The notes: generated from the sequence alone by a model not told the origin. 64,000 nucleotides of DNA from AC-32 sp963704005 (GCA_963704005.1 CAVPGJ010000001.1:124001-188000); one strand, 5' to 3'. Counted from the first letter of the stretch, positions 43,905 through 53,227 are shown. Made by a program: numbers and translations.

Positions 43905-44465
43905 ATGCAGGTGGCGAAGGCGACCGCTGTCTCCAAGCTGACGACCACCGAGGCTGCCGTCCTCGCGCTGCTCGCGATCGAGGGCGAGCGCTCCGGCTAC
44001 GACCTTTCGAAGCTGGTCGCGAAGGCGATCGGGCTGGTCTGGTCGCCGGCGCGGAGCGGGCTCTACGCGGTGCTGCCGCGCCTCGAGCGCGCCCGCCTCG
44101 TTCGCGGCCGCGTCGCCACGGGCGGGAAGCGGCCGGATCGGCGGCTCTACCGGATCACGCCGCGGGGCCGGGAGGCGCTCGACGCCTGGCTCGAGGCGGT
44201 CGAACCGGGAGCGACCGAGAGCTTCTACCTCAAGCTCTTCGTCGGCGGGTTGACCAGCAGCGAGGTCCTGCTCGAGCACCTGGCGCAGTTCCGGGCCGAC
44301 ACGGAGGCGCGGCTGGCCGTCTATCGCGAGATCGAGCCGACCAACACGAATCGCGGGCACGACTGGCACCACCGGCACCTGCTGCAGCTCGGGATCGCGC
44401 GCGCCGAGCTCGACCTGCGCTGGGCCGACGACGTCGCCCGTGCCCTCGCCCGGGGACCGGAGTGA
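43905..44465 (+). CDS. PadR family transcriptional regulator
   Basis: 186 residues. The winged helix is TTTEAAVLALLAIEGERSGYDLSKLVAKAIGLVWSPARSGLYAVLPRLERARLVRGRVATGGKRPDRRLYRITPRGREAL. A C-terminal helical Vir domain follows (EPGATESFYLKLFVGGL...HDWHHRHLLQLGIARAELDLRWADDV). It overlaps the hydrolase gene by 4 bp, so it probably controls a two-gene operon through the upstream inverted repeat. Confidence 0.9.
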   Translation: MQVAKATAVSKLTTTEAAVLALLAIEGERSGYDLSKLVAKAIGLVWSPARSGLYAVLPRLERARLVRGRVATGGKRPDRRLYRITPRGREALDAWLEAVEPGATESFYLKLFVGGLTSSEVLLEHLAQFRADTEARLAVYREIEPTNTNRGHDWHHRHLLQLGIARAELDLRWADDVARALARGPE

Positions 44466-45778
44466 TCGCGGCGCCGCCGAGCTGGAGCGGCAGCTACGCG
44501 CTCCCGGCATCCGCCGCCCGGGTGGCCGTCTCCGTCCAGGTGCACGGCCGCAAGGCCACCGTCTCGCTCGGGCCCGGTCATTCGAGCGCGACGGTGGTGG
44601 CGTTCCACGTCCGCGGCAAGCGGGTCCGCTTCACGCTGCCGGGCCTGCCGCACGACGTCCGCTTCGACGGGGCCGTTGTGGGCAGGCGGCTGAGGGGCAC
44701 GGTCACGCAGGGGCGGCTGCGAGGACGGTTCTCGCTCCGCCGCGGGCTCGCGCGGATCGTCTCGCTGCTCGGCGTGTATCGAAGCGCCGGCGGCGATGGC
44801 GCCGCGATCCTCGAGGCCGACGGCCTTCCGCCCTTCCTGGTCGAGTTCCCCTCGGGCTCGACGCACGGGATCGGCCCGTCGCTGACCGTGGGCGAGCGGC
44901 TCGGCGACAAGCAGGGCAACGGCTCGCTTGCCATCGACTCGACCGGCTTTTCCTGGAAGGGCACGCATTACGCACGCGTGCCGCTTCGCCAGCGCGAGAT
45001 TCGCGTCGGCGCGATCGCGGCAACGCTCTCGCTGCCGCGCGGCTCCGGCCCGTTCCCGGCGGTGGCGATGGTGCACGGCTCCGGGCCGCGCACGCGAGAC
45101 GAGTTCGACATCTTTGCCGCCTACCTCGAGCTGAACGGCGTCGCCGTGCTCGCCGACGACAAGCGAGGCGTCGGCGAGTCGGGCGGGAGCTACCCGGGCG
45201 AGGCCGCGAACCCCGCGGCGATCGACGTGCTCGCCCGCGACGCCCAAGCCGAGGTGCGCTTCCTCGACCGCCGGCCGCAGGTCGACCCGGCCCGGGTCGG
45301 CCTGCTCGGGGACAGCCAGGCCGGCTGGATCATCCCGCTCGCCGCGCAGCGCAACCCCGCCGTGCGCTGGGCACTGCTCAACTCCGGCCCGACGACGACC
45401 GTCGGCGAGACGGACTTCTGGGGCCAGCTCGCCGGCGAGTCGGAGTCCCCGCCGAGCGGGACGCGCCAGCAGATGCTCGACGAGGTGCGGGCGGCCGGCC
45501 CCTCCGGCTTCGACCCGGTTCCGTCCCTGCAAGCCCTGTCGATCCCGGTGCTCTGGATGTACGGGTCCGACGATCGAAACGTCCCGACCGAGCTCTGCCT
45601 CGAACGGCTCGAAGGGCTCGTTCCGGCTCACGACTTCAGCTGGATCGTCCTGCCGACCGCCCACACGCCGCTCATCCTCCCGACCGGTCTGCTCTCGAGC
45701 CTGCCTCAGTCACCCGGCTTCGACGCGAGGTTCTTCCCCGGGATCGACGGGTGGCTCCACGCAAAGGGCGTGCTCTAG
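44462..45778 (+). CDS. Alpha/beta hydrolase
   Basis: 438 residues from the GTG overlapping the padR stop. An N-terminal beta-domain of ~180 residues precedes the hydrolase: FPAVAMVHGSGPRTRDEFDIFAAYLELNGVAVLADDKRGVGESGG (oxyanion region), nucleophile elbow GLLGDSQAGW (Ser), acid in WMYGSDDRNVPTE and His in VLPTAHTPLIL. The layout matches the S9-like/'alpha/beta hydrolase family protein' group with an extra N-terminal domain. It has no export signal. The substrate is unknown. Its stop codon overlaps the chrA stop (CTAG). Confidence 0.85.
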   Translation: MIAAPPSWSGSYALPASAARVAVSVQVHGRKATVSLGPGHSSATVVAFHVRGKRVRFTLPGLPHDVRFDGAVVGRRLRGTVTQGRLRGRFSLRRGLARIVSLLGVYRSAGGDGAAILEADGLPPFLVEFPSGSTHGIGPSLTVGERLGDKQGNGSLAIDSTGFSWKGTHYARVPLRQREIRVGAIAATLSLPRGSGPFPAVAMVHGSGPRTRDEFDIFAAYLELNGVAVLADDKRGVGESGGSYPGEAANPAAIDVLARDAQAEVRFLDRRPQVDPARVGLLGDSQAGWIIPLAAQRNPAVRWALLNSGPTTTVGETDFWGQLAGESESPPSGTRQQMLDEVRAAGPSGFDPVPSLQALSIPVLWMYGSDDRNVPTELCLERLEGLVPAHDFSWIVLPTAHTPLILPTGLLSSLPQSPGFDARFFPGIDGWLHAKGVL

Positions 45779-46894
45779 TGCGGCAGCGACCCGCCCGCTA
45801 GCGCAACGACGACCCCGGCCGCGCCGGCGACCAGCAGGGTGACGACCACGCCGCGCCGCAGCGCGAACAGGAGGACGGCTGGCGCCGGCGAGGACGCCGT
45901 ACTGCCACGTCTCCGACAGCGCACGGGTGAGCGGGATCGCGGTGCCCAGGATCGCGCCGATCGCCGCCGGGCCGGCGCCGCCGAGGAACGCCTTCGCGCT
46001 CTCGTTCTCGCGCAGGCGGTCGAAGTGCCCGGCGCCCAGGAGGACGAAGGCGAACGACGGCGAGAACGCGACCAGCGCCGCCAGCAACCCTCCGCCGAGG
46101 CCCGCGGCGCCGTAGCCGACGACCGCAACGGTGTGGACGACCGGCCCCGGGGTCACCTGGCCGAGCGCGACGGCGTTCAGGAACTGCGCCGAGGTCAGCC
46201 AGTGGTAGTGGTTGACCGCATCGGCCTGCATCAGCGGGATGATCACGAAGCCGCCGCCGTAGGAGAGCGCGCCGACCTTGAAGGCGACCCACGCGAGCGC
46301 GCCGAGCCCGCCGGTGCCGGCCGTTGCGAGCGGGGCCAGCGCCAGCGTCGCGCTCGCTCGTCGGAGCGCGAGCTCGATCGCCCCGCAGCCGAGCAGGACG
46401 AGCACGAGCCACGGCCCGACCGTCGCGGCCGCCACCGCCCCCGCCAGGGCGTAGACGGCCCAGCGCACACGGCTACCGGCGCGCCGCAGGCTGTCGGGGA
46501 TCAGGCTCCAGCCGGCCTGCACGGCCACTGCCGCGACCGCAGCGCCCGCTCCGGCGCCGGCGCCGAGGATCCAGCGCGGCGGCGAGCCGGCGAGAAAGAG
46601 TGCGGCGAGCCCCAGGATCAGGACGAGACCGGGACCGATGAAGCAGATGCCCCCGATAAGCGCGCCGACCCGGCCGCGGAGCCGCCAGGCGCAGAAGATC
46701 GCGAGCTGTGTCGACGCGGGCCCCGGGAGCAGGTTGCAGGCGGCGATCGCGTCCTCGAACTCGCGCGGCTCGATCCAGCCGCGCCGCTCCACGCACAGCT
46801 GCCGCAGGAGCGCGATGTGCGCCGGAGGCCCGCCGAACCCAATGCACCCGATGCGACCCCACTCCCGCGCGATCGTCAGCAGGCCCGGGCGCAT
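45775..46894 (-). CDS. chrA: Chromate transporter ChrA, frameshifted
   Basis: About 370 residues in two frames. Two CHR halves are visible: GRIGCIGFGGPPAHIALLRQLCVERRGWIEPREFEDAIAACNLLPGPASTQLAIFCAW and AWVAFKVGALSYGGGFVIIPLMQADAVNHYHWLTSAQFLNAVALGQVTPGPVVHTVAVVGY, each with the GG-F and PGP motifs. The last ~35 residues (AVLLFALRRGVVVTLLVAGAAGVVVALAGGSLPH) need a net +1 slip near 45880; without it the frame runs on to 45710 as nonsense. The family exports chromate (or sulfate-like anions). It converges on the hydrolase gene. Confidence 0.85.
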
Positions 46895-46913
46895 GCGGCG
46901 AGTCTGACCGATC

Positions 46914-46943
46914 TTGACATGTGACCGTATGGTCACGTATCAT
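46914..46943 (+). promoter_or_regulatory. Promoter with embedded ArsR operator
   Basis: TTGACA (46914-46919) and TATCAT (46938-46943) are spaced 18 bp. The inverted repeat GTGACCGTATGGTCAC (46921-46936) fills the spacer. The GTG start of the regulator follows the -10 by seven bases, so this is an autoregulated leaderless promoter. Confidence 0.7.
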
Positions 46944-46950
46944 CGCGAGC

Positions 46951-47271
46951 GTGACCGACGACGACGCAGTCTTCAAGGCACTTGCCGACCCGACGCGGAG
47001 GCATCTGCTCGACCGGCTCTACGAGCGCGACGGCCGCACGCTCACCGAGCTCGAGTCGGAGCTGGAGATGACCCGCTTCGGCGTGATGAAGCACCTTCGC
47101 GTCCTCGAGGACGCAGGGCTCGTCGTCACCCGCCGCGCCGGGCGCGAGAAGCAGCACTTCCTCAACCCGGTGCCGATCCGGCTCGTCCACGACCGCTGGA
47201 TCGACAAGTACACCGAGCACCGCGTCGCGGCGCTCAGCGACCTCAAGAAGCGACTGGAGGAGTCAGCATGA
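46951..47271 (+). CDS. ArsR family transcriptional regulator
   Basis: 106 residues from GTG 46951 (VTDDDAVFKALADPTRR); a longer start at 46921 would lie inside the operator. The winged helix is FKALADPTRRHLLDRLYERDGRTLTELESELEMTRFGVMKHLRVLEDAGLVVTRRAGREKQHFLNPVPIRLV. It lacks a Cys metal site, as do the ArsR members paired with SRPBCC proteins. It overlaps the next gene by 4 bp. Confidence 0.9.
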   Translation: MTDDDAVFKALADPTRRHLLDRLYERDGRTLTELESELEMTRFGVMKHLRVLEDAGLVVTRRAGREKQHFLNPVPIRLVHDRWIDKYTEHRVAALSDLKKRLEESA

Positions 47272-47711
47272 CCACCATGACCGCACAGGCGACACAGGTC
47301 TACCAGGTCTTCATCCGGGCGACCCCGGAGCAGATCTGGGAGGCGATCACGCAGCCCGAGTTCACGGAGCAGTACTTCCACGGCGTTCGGATCGAAGTCC
47401 GCGACGGCCGCCGCTACTCGCGCAGCTCGGGAGGCATCGACTGGGACGAGGCGGTCGTCGAGGCCGACCCGCCGCGGCGGCTCGTGCACGACTGGGTCTC
47501 GTACTACGACCCCGAGCTGGCCGCCGAGGAGCCCAGCCGCGTGACCTGGGAGATCGAGCAGCAGGACGACGGCACCTGCCTGCTGACGCTCGTGCACGAC
47601 CGGCTCGAGGGCGCGCCGAAGACGGCCGAGAGCGTCTCCGGCCCGGGCTGGATGTACGTGCTCAGCGGGCTCAAGACCCTGCTCGAGACCGGCAAGCCGC
47701 TCGCCGGCTGA
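47268..47711 (+). CDS. SRPBCC (AHSA1-like) domain protein
   Basis: 147 residues. A START-like fold is shown by VYQVFIRATPEQIWEAITQPEFTEQYFHGVRIEV, the helix-grip end LTLVHDRLEG and the C-terminal helix GPGWMYVLSGLKTLLETGKPL. AHSA1-like proteins are regularly encoded behind an ArsR regulator, as here (ATGA overlap). The ligand is unknown; a hydrophobic small molecule is likely. A hairpin terminator follows. Confidence 0.9.
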   Translation: MTTMTAQATQVYQVFIRATPEQIWEAITQPEFTEQYFHGVRIEVRDGRRYSRSSGGIDWDEAVVEADPPRRLVHDWVSYYDPELAAEEPSRVTWEIEQQDDGTCLLTLVHDRLEGAPKTAESVSGPGWMYVLSGLKTLLETGKPLAG

Positions 47712-47721
47712 CGAAAGCGCT

Positions 47722-47754
47722 GGAAGGGCCGGCCCGAAGAGAGCCGGCCCTTCC
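47722..47754 (+). terminator. Hairpin terminator after the ArsR/SRPBCC operon
   Basis: A 12-bp perfect stem GGAAGGGCCGGC/GCCGGCCCTTCC with a nine-base loop, 11 bases after the stop. No T-run. Confidence 0.7.
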
Positions 47755-47841
47755 GGGAGCTCAGAAGCTCGCCGCCATCCCGCCGCCTATCCCTGAAACG
47801 AGGGATGCCAGCCGCGCGCGCGAACCACCGATGCAGGACTC

Positions 47842-48621
47842 GTGACCCGCCGCACGTCACTGTTGCTGCTCGCATCGGCCCTTGCCCTCGCACTCGCCTT
47901 CGCGACCACCCAGGTCGCCTCGGGCGGCGCCGCCTCGGCCGCCACCCGCCCGGCGCGGGTCAAGCCCCTTCCCCTGGTCGGCTTCGCGCCGATCGGGAAC
48001 CGCAAGCGGCCGGCGCCTCCGAAGCCCCGGCCCACCTCGTCACTGACGCTCACCGACCGGATGTGGGTTTGCACCGGCCCGGTCGACCTCGACTCGGTCA
48101 CGGTCACGATGACGCCGAACTATCCGAGCCGGCGCGGCGGCGACGCGGTTCACCTCGAGAACGGCTGCACCGGGCGGATCGGGAAGCTGACCGTCACCAC
48201 CTCGATCGCCGACGGCGTCAAGATCGGGGACGGCGCGCACGACCTGACGATCGGCGGCGGCAGCGTGCGCTGTCTCGCCAAGCTGCCGGGCCTCCACCAG
48301 GACGGGATCCAGGCGATGGGCGGTGCGCGGATCACCCTCAAGCACCTGAGGGTCGACTGCGGCCGCGCGGGCGAGCGGCTGATCAACTCCGACCTCTTCA
48401 TCAAGAAGGCCGGCCGTTCGCTCGACCCGCCGACCGCCGTGGTCTGCGTCGACTGCTACCTCGGCGGCGAGGCCGCGCACACGGTCAGCATCCAGGAGTC
48501 GGTGCGCTCCGGCGTCCGCTCGTCGACGCTCTGCTCGGCCAAGTACGCGAAGCTGACCCTGGATGTCGGGCCGCAGGCGGTCGATCCCGTCACGACCGGC
48601 GACTCGCTCGGCACCTGCTGA
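47842..48621 (+). CDS. Secreted beta-helix-like protein (paralog of 58498-59628)
   Basis: 259 residues. The signal peptide is SLLLLASALALALAFATTQVASG. The core ~180 residues match the second copy at 58498-59628 motif by motif: MWVCTGPVDLDSVTVTMT, DAVHLENGCTGRIGKLTV, IADGVKIGDGAHDLTIGGGSVRCL, LHQDGIQAMGGARITLKHLRVDCGR, LINSDLFIKKAGRS, HTVSIQESVRSGVR. The turn-rich repeats and 'HQDGIQ' recall pectate-lyase-like parallel beta-helices. Conserved Cys pairs suggest disulfides. Substrate unknown. Confidence 0.7.
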   Translation: MTRRTSLLLLASALALALAFATTQVASGGAASAATRPARVKPLPLVGFAPIGNRKRPAPPKPRPTSSLTLTDRMWVCTGPVDLDSVTVTMTPNYPSRRGGDAVHLENGCTGRIGKLTVTTSIADGVKIGDGAHDLTIGGGSVRCLAKLPGLHQDGIQAMGGARITLKHLRVDCGRAGERLINSDLFIKKAGRSLDPPTAVVCVDCYLGGEAAHTVSIQESVRSGVRSSTLCSAKYAKLTLDVGPQAVDPVTTGDSLGTC

Positions 48622-48634
48622 CGCCTTCGCGGCT

Positions 48635-48700
48635 AAGGCGCCGACTTGGCGGCGCCGACCATGAAGGCCGTGCGGGCTTTGCCCGTGCGGCCGTCCAACG
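48635..48700 (-). repeat. Double-hairpin intergenic repeat, copy 3 (inverted)
   Basis: The hairpins GGCGCCGACTTGGCGGCGCC and GGCCGTGCGGGC/GCCCGTGCGGCC occur in reverse order compared with copies 1 and 2. It matches copy 4 at 52204 in almost every base, including the linker GACCATGAA and tail GTCCAACGCAC. Confidence 0.75.
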
Positions 48701-48761
48701 CACCGAGTAGGTGGGCATCCATTCCGTCGAGATTGCTCTCAAGCTGGTTATCGTCGCGGCC

Positions 48762-49649
48762 GTGGAGTACAGCGTCGTCATCCCGGCGCGTGACGCCGCG
48801 CGCACGCTGCGGCGCGTGCTGGACGCGCTCGCCCTGCAGGAGCCGCGGCCGCTCGAGGTGATCGTCGTCGACGACGGCTCGTCGGACGGAACCGCGCGGA
48901 TCGCCGAGGAGGGCGGAGCCCGCGTCGTCGCGCCCGGCGGTCGGAGCTTCGCCGGTGGCGCGCGCAACGCGGGCTGGGAGGAGGCGCGGGGAGACCTGGT
49001 CGTCTTCCTCGACGCCGACGTCGTCCCGGATCCGGGGTGGGGCGAAGGCGTCGCCCGCGCGGCGCGCGAGTTCCCGGGCGCGCTCGTCGGCTGCGCCCGC
49101 ACGTTCCACGCGGACACGCCCTGGGGCTGGGTCGCGCACCTGCAGGTCGAGACGCCGTTCCTGCCGCGCGGCGCGCCGCGGGAGACGGCGTTCCTGTCCT
49201 CGTTCTGCCTGCTCGCGCCGCGCGAGCTGCCGATTCGCTGGGACGAGAGCTACGGCGCCGAAGACGCGCTCTTCTGCGCCGCCGCGCGCAAGGCCGGCCT
49301 GCGCCTCGTCTTCGACCCGCGTTTCACCGCGGCTCACGAGCACGAGCGCCGTACGTTCGCCGACCTGCGGCGTCAGCAGCGGCGGCTCGCGTACGGCCTG
49401 GCGCGGGCGAGCTCGCTCGAGCAGGGGCGCGCGCGCAGGCTCGCCCGGCGGCTGCCGCTGCACTACTTCCTCCTGCTCCGGTTGCCGGTCGTCTACCGGA
49501 GGGTCGATTCCGACTCGGAGCTGCGACAACGCTTCCTGGCCAACCTGCCCCGGTTGGCGGTAGCCGAGTGGACGCTCGGCGCGAGCGCGATCCGGCAGGC
49601 CGCGCGCCGGCCTGCGCTCCGCGGTGGCCCGCAGCCCCTCTTCGAGTGA
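48762..49649 (+). CDS. Glycosyltransferase family 2
   Basis: 295 residues from GTG 48762 (VEYSVVIPARDAART); an in-frame GTG at 48711 adds a 17-residue extension without SD. GT-A motifs: LEVIVVDDGSSDGTA, RNAGWEEARGDLVVFLDADVVPDPGW (DxD) and ESYGAEDALFCAAARKAGLRLVFDP (ED base region), then AHEHERRTFADLRRQQRRLAYGLARAS. An inverting transferase with a nucleotide-sugar donor. The stop overlaps the sulfotransferase start, so the two act in one pathway. Confidence 0.9.
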   Translation: MEYSVVIPARDAARTLRRVLDALALQEPRPLEVIVVDDGSSDGTARIAEEGGARVVAPGGRSFAGGARNAGWEEARGDLVVFLDADVVPDPGWGEGVARAAREFPGALVGCARTFHADTPWGWVAHLQVETPFLPRGAPRETAFLSSFCLLAPRELPIRWDESYGAEDALFCAAARKAGLRLVFDPRFTAAHEHERRTFADLRRQQRRLAYGLARASSLEQGRARRLARRLPLHYFLLLRLPVVYRRVDSDSELRQRFLANLPRLAVAEWTLGASAIRQAARRPALRGGPQPLFE

Positions 49650-50557
49650 ACGAGCCGATCCTCGTCACGGGGGCGCATCGCTCGGGGACGACCTGGGTGG
49701 GGAAGATGCTCGCACTCGCGCCCGGGGTCGGCTACATCCACGAGCCGTTCAGCCCGCGTACGCCGGCCGGGCTCGGTTCGGCGCCGTTCGACCGTTACTT
49801 CACGGTTGTCACTGCGGAGAATGAGGCGCGGTATTCGCCCAGCATCGAGAAGGCGATGCGCTTCGAGTACGACTGGGGCGCCGAGCTGCGGTCGCTCCGC
49901 ACGCCACGCGACGCGGCCCGCGCTGTCCGCGACTCCCGGCGCTTCCGCCTCTCGCGGCGCGCCGGCGCGAGGCCGCTCGTCAAGGACCCGATCGCGCTGC
50001 TCTCGGCCGAGTGGCTTGCCGAGCGGTTCGGGATGGACGTCGTCGTGCTCGTCCGCCACCCGGCCGGCTTCGCGGGGAGCCTCAAGCGCCTCGGCTGGAA
50101 GCACAGCTTCGCGACCTTCCTCGTCGACGGGCGCGCGCCGGAGATCTTGCGGCCGTACGAGGACGAGATCCGCGCCCAGGCCGAGTCGCCGGGCGGCGCT
50201 CTCGAGCAGGCGGCGCTTCTCTGGCGGCTCCTCTACGCGGCGGTCGCCGGCTACCGCGACCGTCATCCCGACTGGGTCTTCCTGCGGCACGAGGACGCGG
50301 GGTCAGACCCCGTCGGCACCTACGAGCGCCTCTACGAGCGGCTCGGGCTCGAGCTGACGCCGGCCGCGCGCGGGCGGATCGAGCGGGCGAGCGGCTCCGA
50401 AAATCCGGTCGAGGCCGCCTCGCCGCACGCGGTCGAGCTCGACAGCGCCGGCGCCGTCTCGCGCTGGCGGACGATCCTCGAGCCGGACGAGGTCGACTTC
50501 CTGCGCAAAGAGACGCAGGACGTCTGGCCGCGCTTCTACTCGGAAGAGGACTGGTAG
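49646..50557 (+). CDS. Sulfotransferase family protein
   Basis: 303 residues from the GTG overlapping the GT2 stop. The PAPS 5'-phosphosulfate loop is VTGAHRSGTTWVGKML (residues 7-22), and the 3'-phosphate site VVVLVRHPAGFAGSLKRLGW. HEPFSPRTPAG and LRHEDAGSDPVGTYERLYERLGLELT are also typical. It transfers sulfate from PAPS to a hydroxyl, here presumably a glycan. A perfect GGGGTCAGACCCC palindrome (50299-50311) is part of the coding sequence (AGSDPV). The end overlaps the convergent gene by 22 bp. Confidence 0.88.
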   Translation: MNEPILVTGAHRSGTTWVGKMLALAPGVGYIHEPFSPRTPAGLGSAPFDRYFTVVTAENEARYSPSIEKAMRFEYDWGAELRSLRTPRDAARAVRDSRRFRLSRRAGARPLVKDPIALLSAEWLAERFGMDVVVLVRHPAGFAGSLKRLGWKHSFATFLVDGRAPEILRPYEDEIRAQAESPGGALEQAALLWRLLYAAVAGYRDRHPDWVFLRHEDAGSDPVGTYERLYERLGLELTPAARGRIERASGSENPVEAASPHAVELDSAGAVSRWRTILEPDEVDFLRKETQDVWPRFYSEEDW

Positions 50558-52185
50558 CCGAAGCGGCGCAGCGCGTCGCCGGCCCGCTCCTCGAGCTCGC
50601 GCACCGTCTCCGGTGAGGCCTTGCGCCAGCGCCCGAGCGACGACGGGGCACGGACCTCCTCCGCGGCGATCCGCTCGGCGTCGCCCTCGAGCCCGAAGAA
50701 GCGCAGCACCTCGGCCACGCGTGCGGCGGGCTCCGCGCAGAGATCCTCGAAGCGGAGGCGCAGGTAGCGATCGCCGAGCTCGCGCTCGCCGAGGTCGGCC
50801 GCGCGCAGGTTGACCTCCCGCCAGAGCGAGATCGAGCGCAGAGCCTCGGGCTCGTCCGAGGCGCCGAGCACCGCGTCGCCGTGCTTGCGCAGCTGCACCT
50901 GGTTCTCGGAGAAGGCCATGTCGCGCCCGTCGCGGACGACGTGGAGGAACCGTAGGCCGGGCACCTCCGCGGCGAGGAACGGCAGCAGGTAGACGCTGCG
51001 CGGCTCCTTCCAGCCCCAGGGCCGGCCGCCGGCCTCCTCGTGCTGCCGCGCGACCAGCGCGCGCAGTTCCGCGGTCGCAGCCGGCGAGGGCCCGCGCCCG
51101 ACCCAGCGGTCGGCGAAGGCGGCGAAGTCGAGCGCGTCCAGGGAGCGGTTCAGGTCCGAGCCGACGAACATCCCGCCTCGTTGCACGATCGCCGCCAGCA
51201 CCCGCGTTCCCGAGCCGCCGGTGGCGCCGATCACGCCGGGCTCGAGCCCCGCCGGTAGGCGCTCCACCGGGGGCGGAGGCGGCCTGCGGCTCTCGAACGG
51301 CGGCGGCCTGCGGCCCAGAAGGAGCGCGGTCGCGGCCCGTGCGGCCTCGCGCCGTCTCGCCTCGCCGTGGAGCGAACGAAGCCCGTAGCGCAGGACCAGC
51401 GCCCCGCGGAAGACCGGCCGCGAGACGGCAGGCAGGTTCTTGTCCGCGTACTGGAGCCGGGCCCAGGCGAGCTGCGTCTGCAGGCGTGCGTCGAGCGGCC
51501 GGTCGCTGTTGCCGTGGTGCAGGATCGTCACGGCCGGGCTGTGGACGACCTTCCAGCCGGCCCGCCGTACGCGCAGGCAGAGGTCGACCTCCTCCGAGTA
51601 GAGGAAGAACCGCTCGTCGAAGCCGCCGACGGCGTCGAGCGCCTCGCCGCGTGCGAGCAGGAACGAGCCGATCGTCCAGTCGCCCTCGAACTCCCGGTCG
51701 TAGCGCTCGAGTCGCAGCTCGCGCTCTCCGAGCCAGTCCGGACGGCCCGGGAAGCGCTCCAGGCCGAGGGAGTCGCCGAGCGCTCTCGACGCCGAGGGGA
51801 ACAGGCGCATCGTCGGGATGAGCGCTCCGCCGTCGTCGAGCTGGCGGACGCCGGCGATCCCGACCTCGGTCGCCAATCCGGCGGCGAGCTCCGCCAGCGA
51901 GCCTTCCAGCACCTCCGTGTCCGGATTGAGAAACAGCAGCCAAGGCGCGTCGCAGGTCGCAGCGGCCAGGTTGCAGGCGTGTGCGAAGCCGCGGTTCTCG
52001 CTCGCGATCGCGCGGGCCTGTGGGAAGTCCCGCTCGACGAGCTCGCGCGCCGCGCCGGTCGAGCCGTTGTCGACGACGACGAGGTCGAGGGACAGGCCCT
52101 CGGCGTGCTCGACCAGGGTCGAGAGGCAGCGCGGCAGCCAGCGCTCCTGGTCGTGCGAGACGACGATGACCGCGAGATCGTCCAC
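50536..52185 (-). CDS. Fusion protein: glycosyltransferase family 2 plus sulfotransferase
   Basis: 549 residues from GTG 52185. Residues ~1-290 are a GT2 domain of the rhamnosyltransferase-like type: LAVIVVSHDQERWLPRCLSTL, LDLVVVDNGSTG, NRGFAHACNLAAA, PWLLFLNPDTEVLEGSLAEL, WTIGSFLLARGEALDAVGGFDERFFLYSEEVDLCLRVRRAGW. A proline-rich linker (RRPPPPPVERLP) leads to a sulfotransferase domain: PGVIGATGGSGTRVLAAIVQRGGMFVG, WGWKEPRSVYLLPFL, FLHVVRDGRDMAFS, LRFEDLCAEP. Adding a sugar and sulfating it by one chain would be efficient; that order is inference. Confidence 0.88.
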   Translation of the reverse strand: MDDLAVIVVSHDQERWLPRCLSTLVEHAEGLSLDLVVVDNGSTGAARELVERDFPQARAIASENRGFAHACNLAAATCDAPWLLFLNPDTEVLEGSLAELAAGLATEVGIAGVRQLDDGGALIPTMRLFPSASRALGDSLGLERFPGRPDWLGERELRLERYDREFEGDWTIGSFLLARGEALDAVGGFDERFFLYSEEVDLCLRVRRAGWKVVHSPAVTILHHGNSDRPLDARLQTQLAWARLQYADKNLPAVSRPVFRGALVLRYGLRSLHGEARRREAARAATALLLGRRPPPFESRRPPPPPVERLPAGLEPGVIGATGGSGTRVLAAIVQRGGMFVGSDLNRSLDALDFAAFADRWVGRGPSPAATAELRALVARQHEEAGGRPWGWKEPRSVYLLPFLAAEVPGLRFLHVVRDGRDMAFSENQVQLRKHGDAVLGASDEPEALRSISLWREVNLRAADLGERELGDRYLRLRFEDLCAEPAARVAEVLRFFGLEGDAERIAAEEVRAPSSLGRWRKASPETVRELEERAGDALRRFGYQSSSE

Positions 52186-52203
52186 GCGCGGACGGTAGCT
52201 TCC

Positions 52204-52269
52204 AAGGCGTCGACTTGGCGACGCCGACCATGAAGGCCGGGCGGGCTTGGCCCGCCCGGCCGTCCAACG
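52204..52269 (-). repeat. Double-hairpin intergenic repeat, copy 4 (inverted)
   Basis: The hairpins are GGCGTCGACTTGGCGACGCC and GGCCGGGCGGGC/GCCCGCCCGGCC. Differences from copy 3 are mostly compensatory in the stems (for example C/G to T/A pairs), which argues that the structure is conserved. Confidence 0.75.
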
Positions 52270-52324
52270 CACTTCTTTGGAGCCGGAGAGTTCGGAACCC
52301 GCATTTGCGCGTTAGCCTCTGAGG

Positions 52325-53035
52325 GTGGACGAGATTCGGCGCTACCTGGAGGAGCGGGAGGCCGCGAAGACGCGCGGCCTCGAGCGCGGCGCAGCTGTCC
52401 GCCTGCTCCGCCGCGTGTCCGGCTTCGAGGCCCGTCAGCAGGCAAAGGTGAAGGGCACGCGCCTGCTCGAGCCGGTCGAGCGGCGCAAGGCGCGGCGGCT
52501 CGCCGAGGCAGGCCCGCTGCGGCTGCACCTCGGCTCCGGCGCGCACCGCTTGCCGGGCTGGGTGAACGTGGACGTGCTCGGCATGGGCCCGGACCTGCAC
52601 TGGGACCTGACCCGCCGGCTGCCCTTCGCCGACGGCGCCGCCCAGGCCGTCTTCCTCGAGCACGTCCTGGAGCACTTCCCGCTCGCATCCGTTTTCGGCC
52701 TGCTGGCGGAATCGCGGCGGCTGCTCGCTCCGGGCGGGATCGTCCGGGTCGGCGTTCCGGACTTCGGGCGCTACCTGGAGAGCTACGCCGGCGACCGTGC
52801 CTTCATCGAGCGCGAGCGGCCGGGCCGGCCGACGGCGCTGCTGGCGGTCGCCGAGGTGGCGCTGGGCCACGGCCACCGCTCGGTGTGGGACGCCGAGACC
52901 CTGGAGCGCGTCCTGGCCGAGGCGGGCTTCGTGGACGTGTCGCGCAGGACGTACGGAGACTCCGAGCTCGACCCCGCGCCCGACAACCCGCTGCGCGAGG
53001 GCGAGACGGTCTACGCCGAAGGGCGCAGACCCTAG
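52325..53035 (+). CDS. Class I SAM-dependent methyltransferase
   Basis: 236 residues. The N-terminal ~60 residues are charged and helical. The methyltransferase fold follows: LRLHLGSGAHRLPGWVNVDVLGMGPDLHWDLTRRLPFADGAAQAVFLEHVLEHFPL, then LLAPGGIVRVGVPDFGRYLESY. The truncated motif I (HLGSG) with NVDV and EHVLEH is typical of glycan-cluster methyltransferases. It lies among glycosyl- and sulfotransferase genes. Acceptor unknown. Confidence 0.85.
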   Translation: MDEIRRYLEEREAAKTRGLERGAAVRLLRRVSGFEARQQAKVKGTRLLEPVERRKARRLAEAGPLRLHLGSGAHRLPGWVNVDVLGMGPDLHWDLTRRLPFADGAAQAVFLEHVLEHFPLASVFGLLAESRRLLAPGGIVRVGVPDFGRYLESYAGDRAFIERERPGRPTALLAVAEVALGHGHRSVWDAETLERVLAEAGFVDVSRRTYGDSELDPAPDNPLREGETVYAEGRRP

Positions 53036-53227
53036 GCACCAAAGTCGACAATCCCGCGCCGGTAGGCGCTTGACAGGGGCGGTCCGAAGTAAGAGGGTCG
53101 GCTGGCTCGCAAGCGACGACCAGGGGTAGAGGGTGCTCCTTAGCTGCTCCGAGGACAAACGTTCCTGGGCTGGCGACCAGGCTCTCCGGGCGTCGTTCCT
53201 GACCCTCGAGGTGCGAAGGAGGAGAGC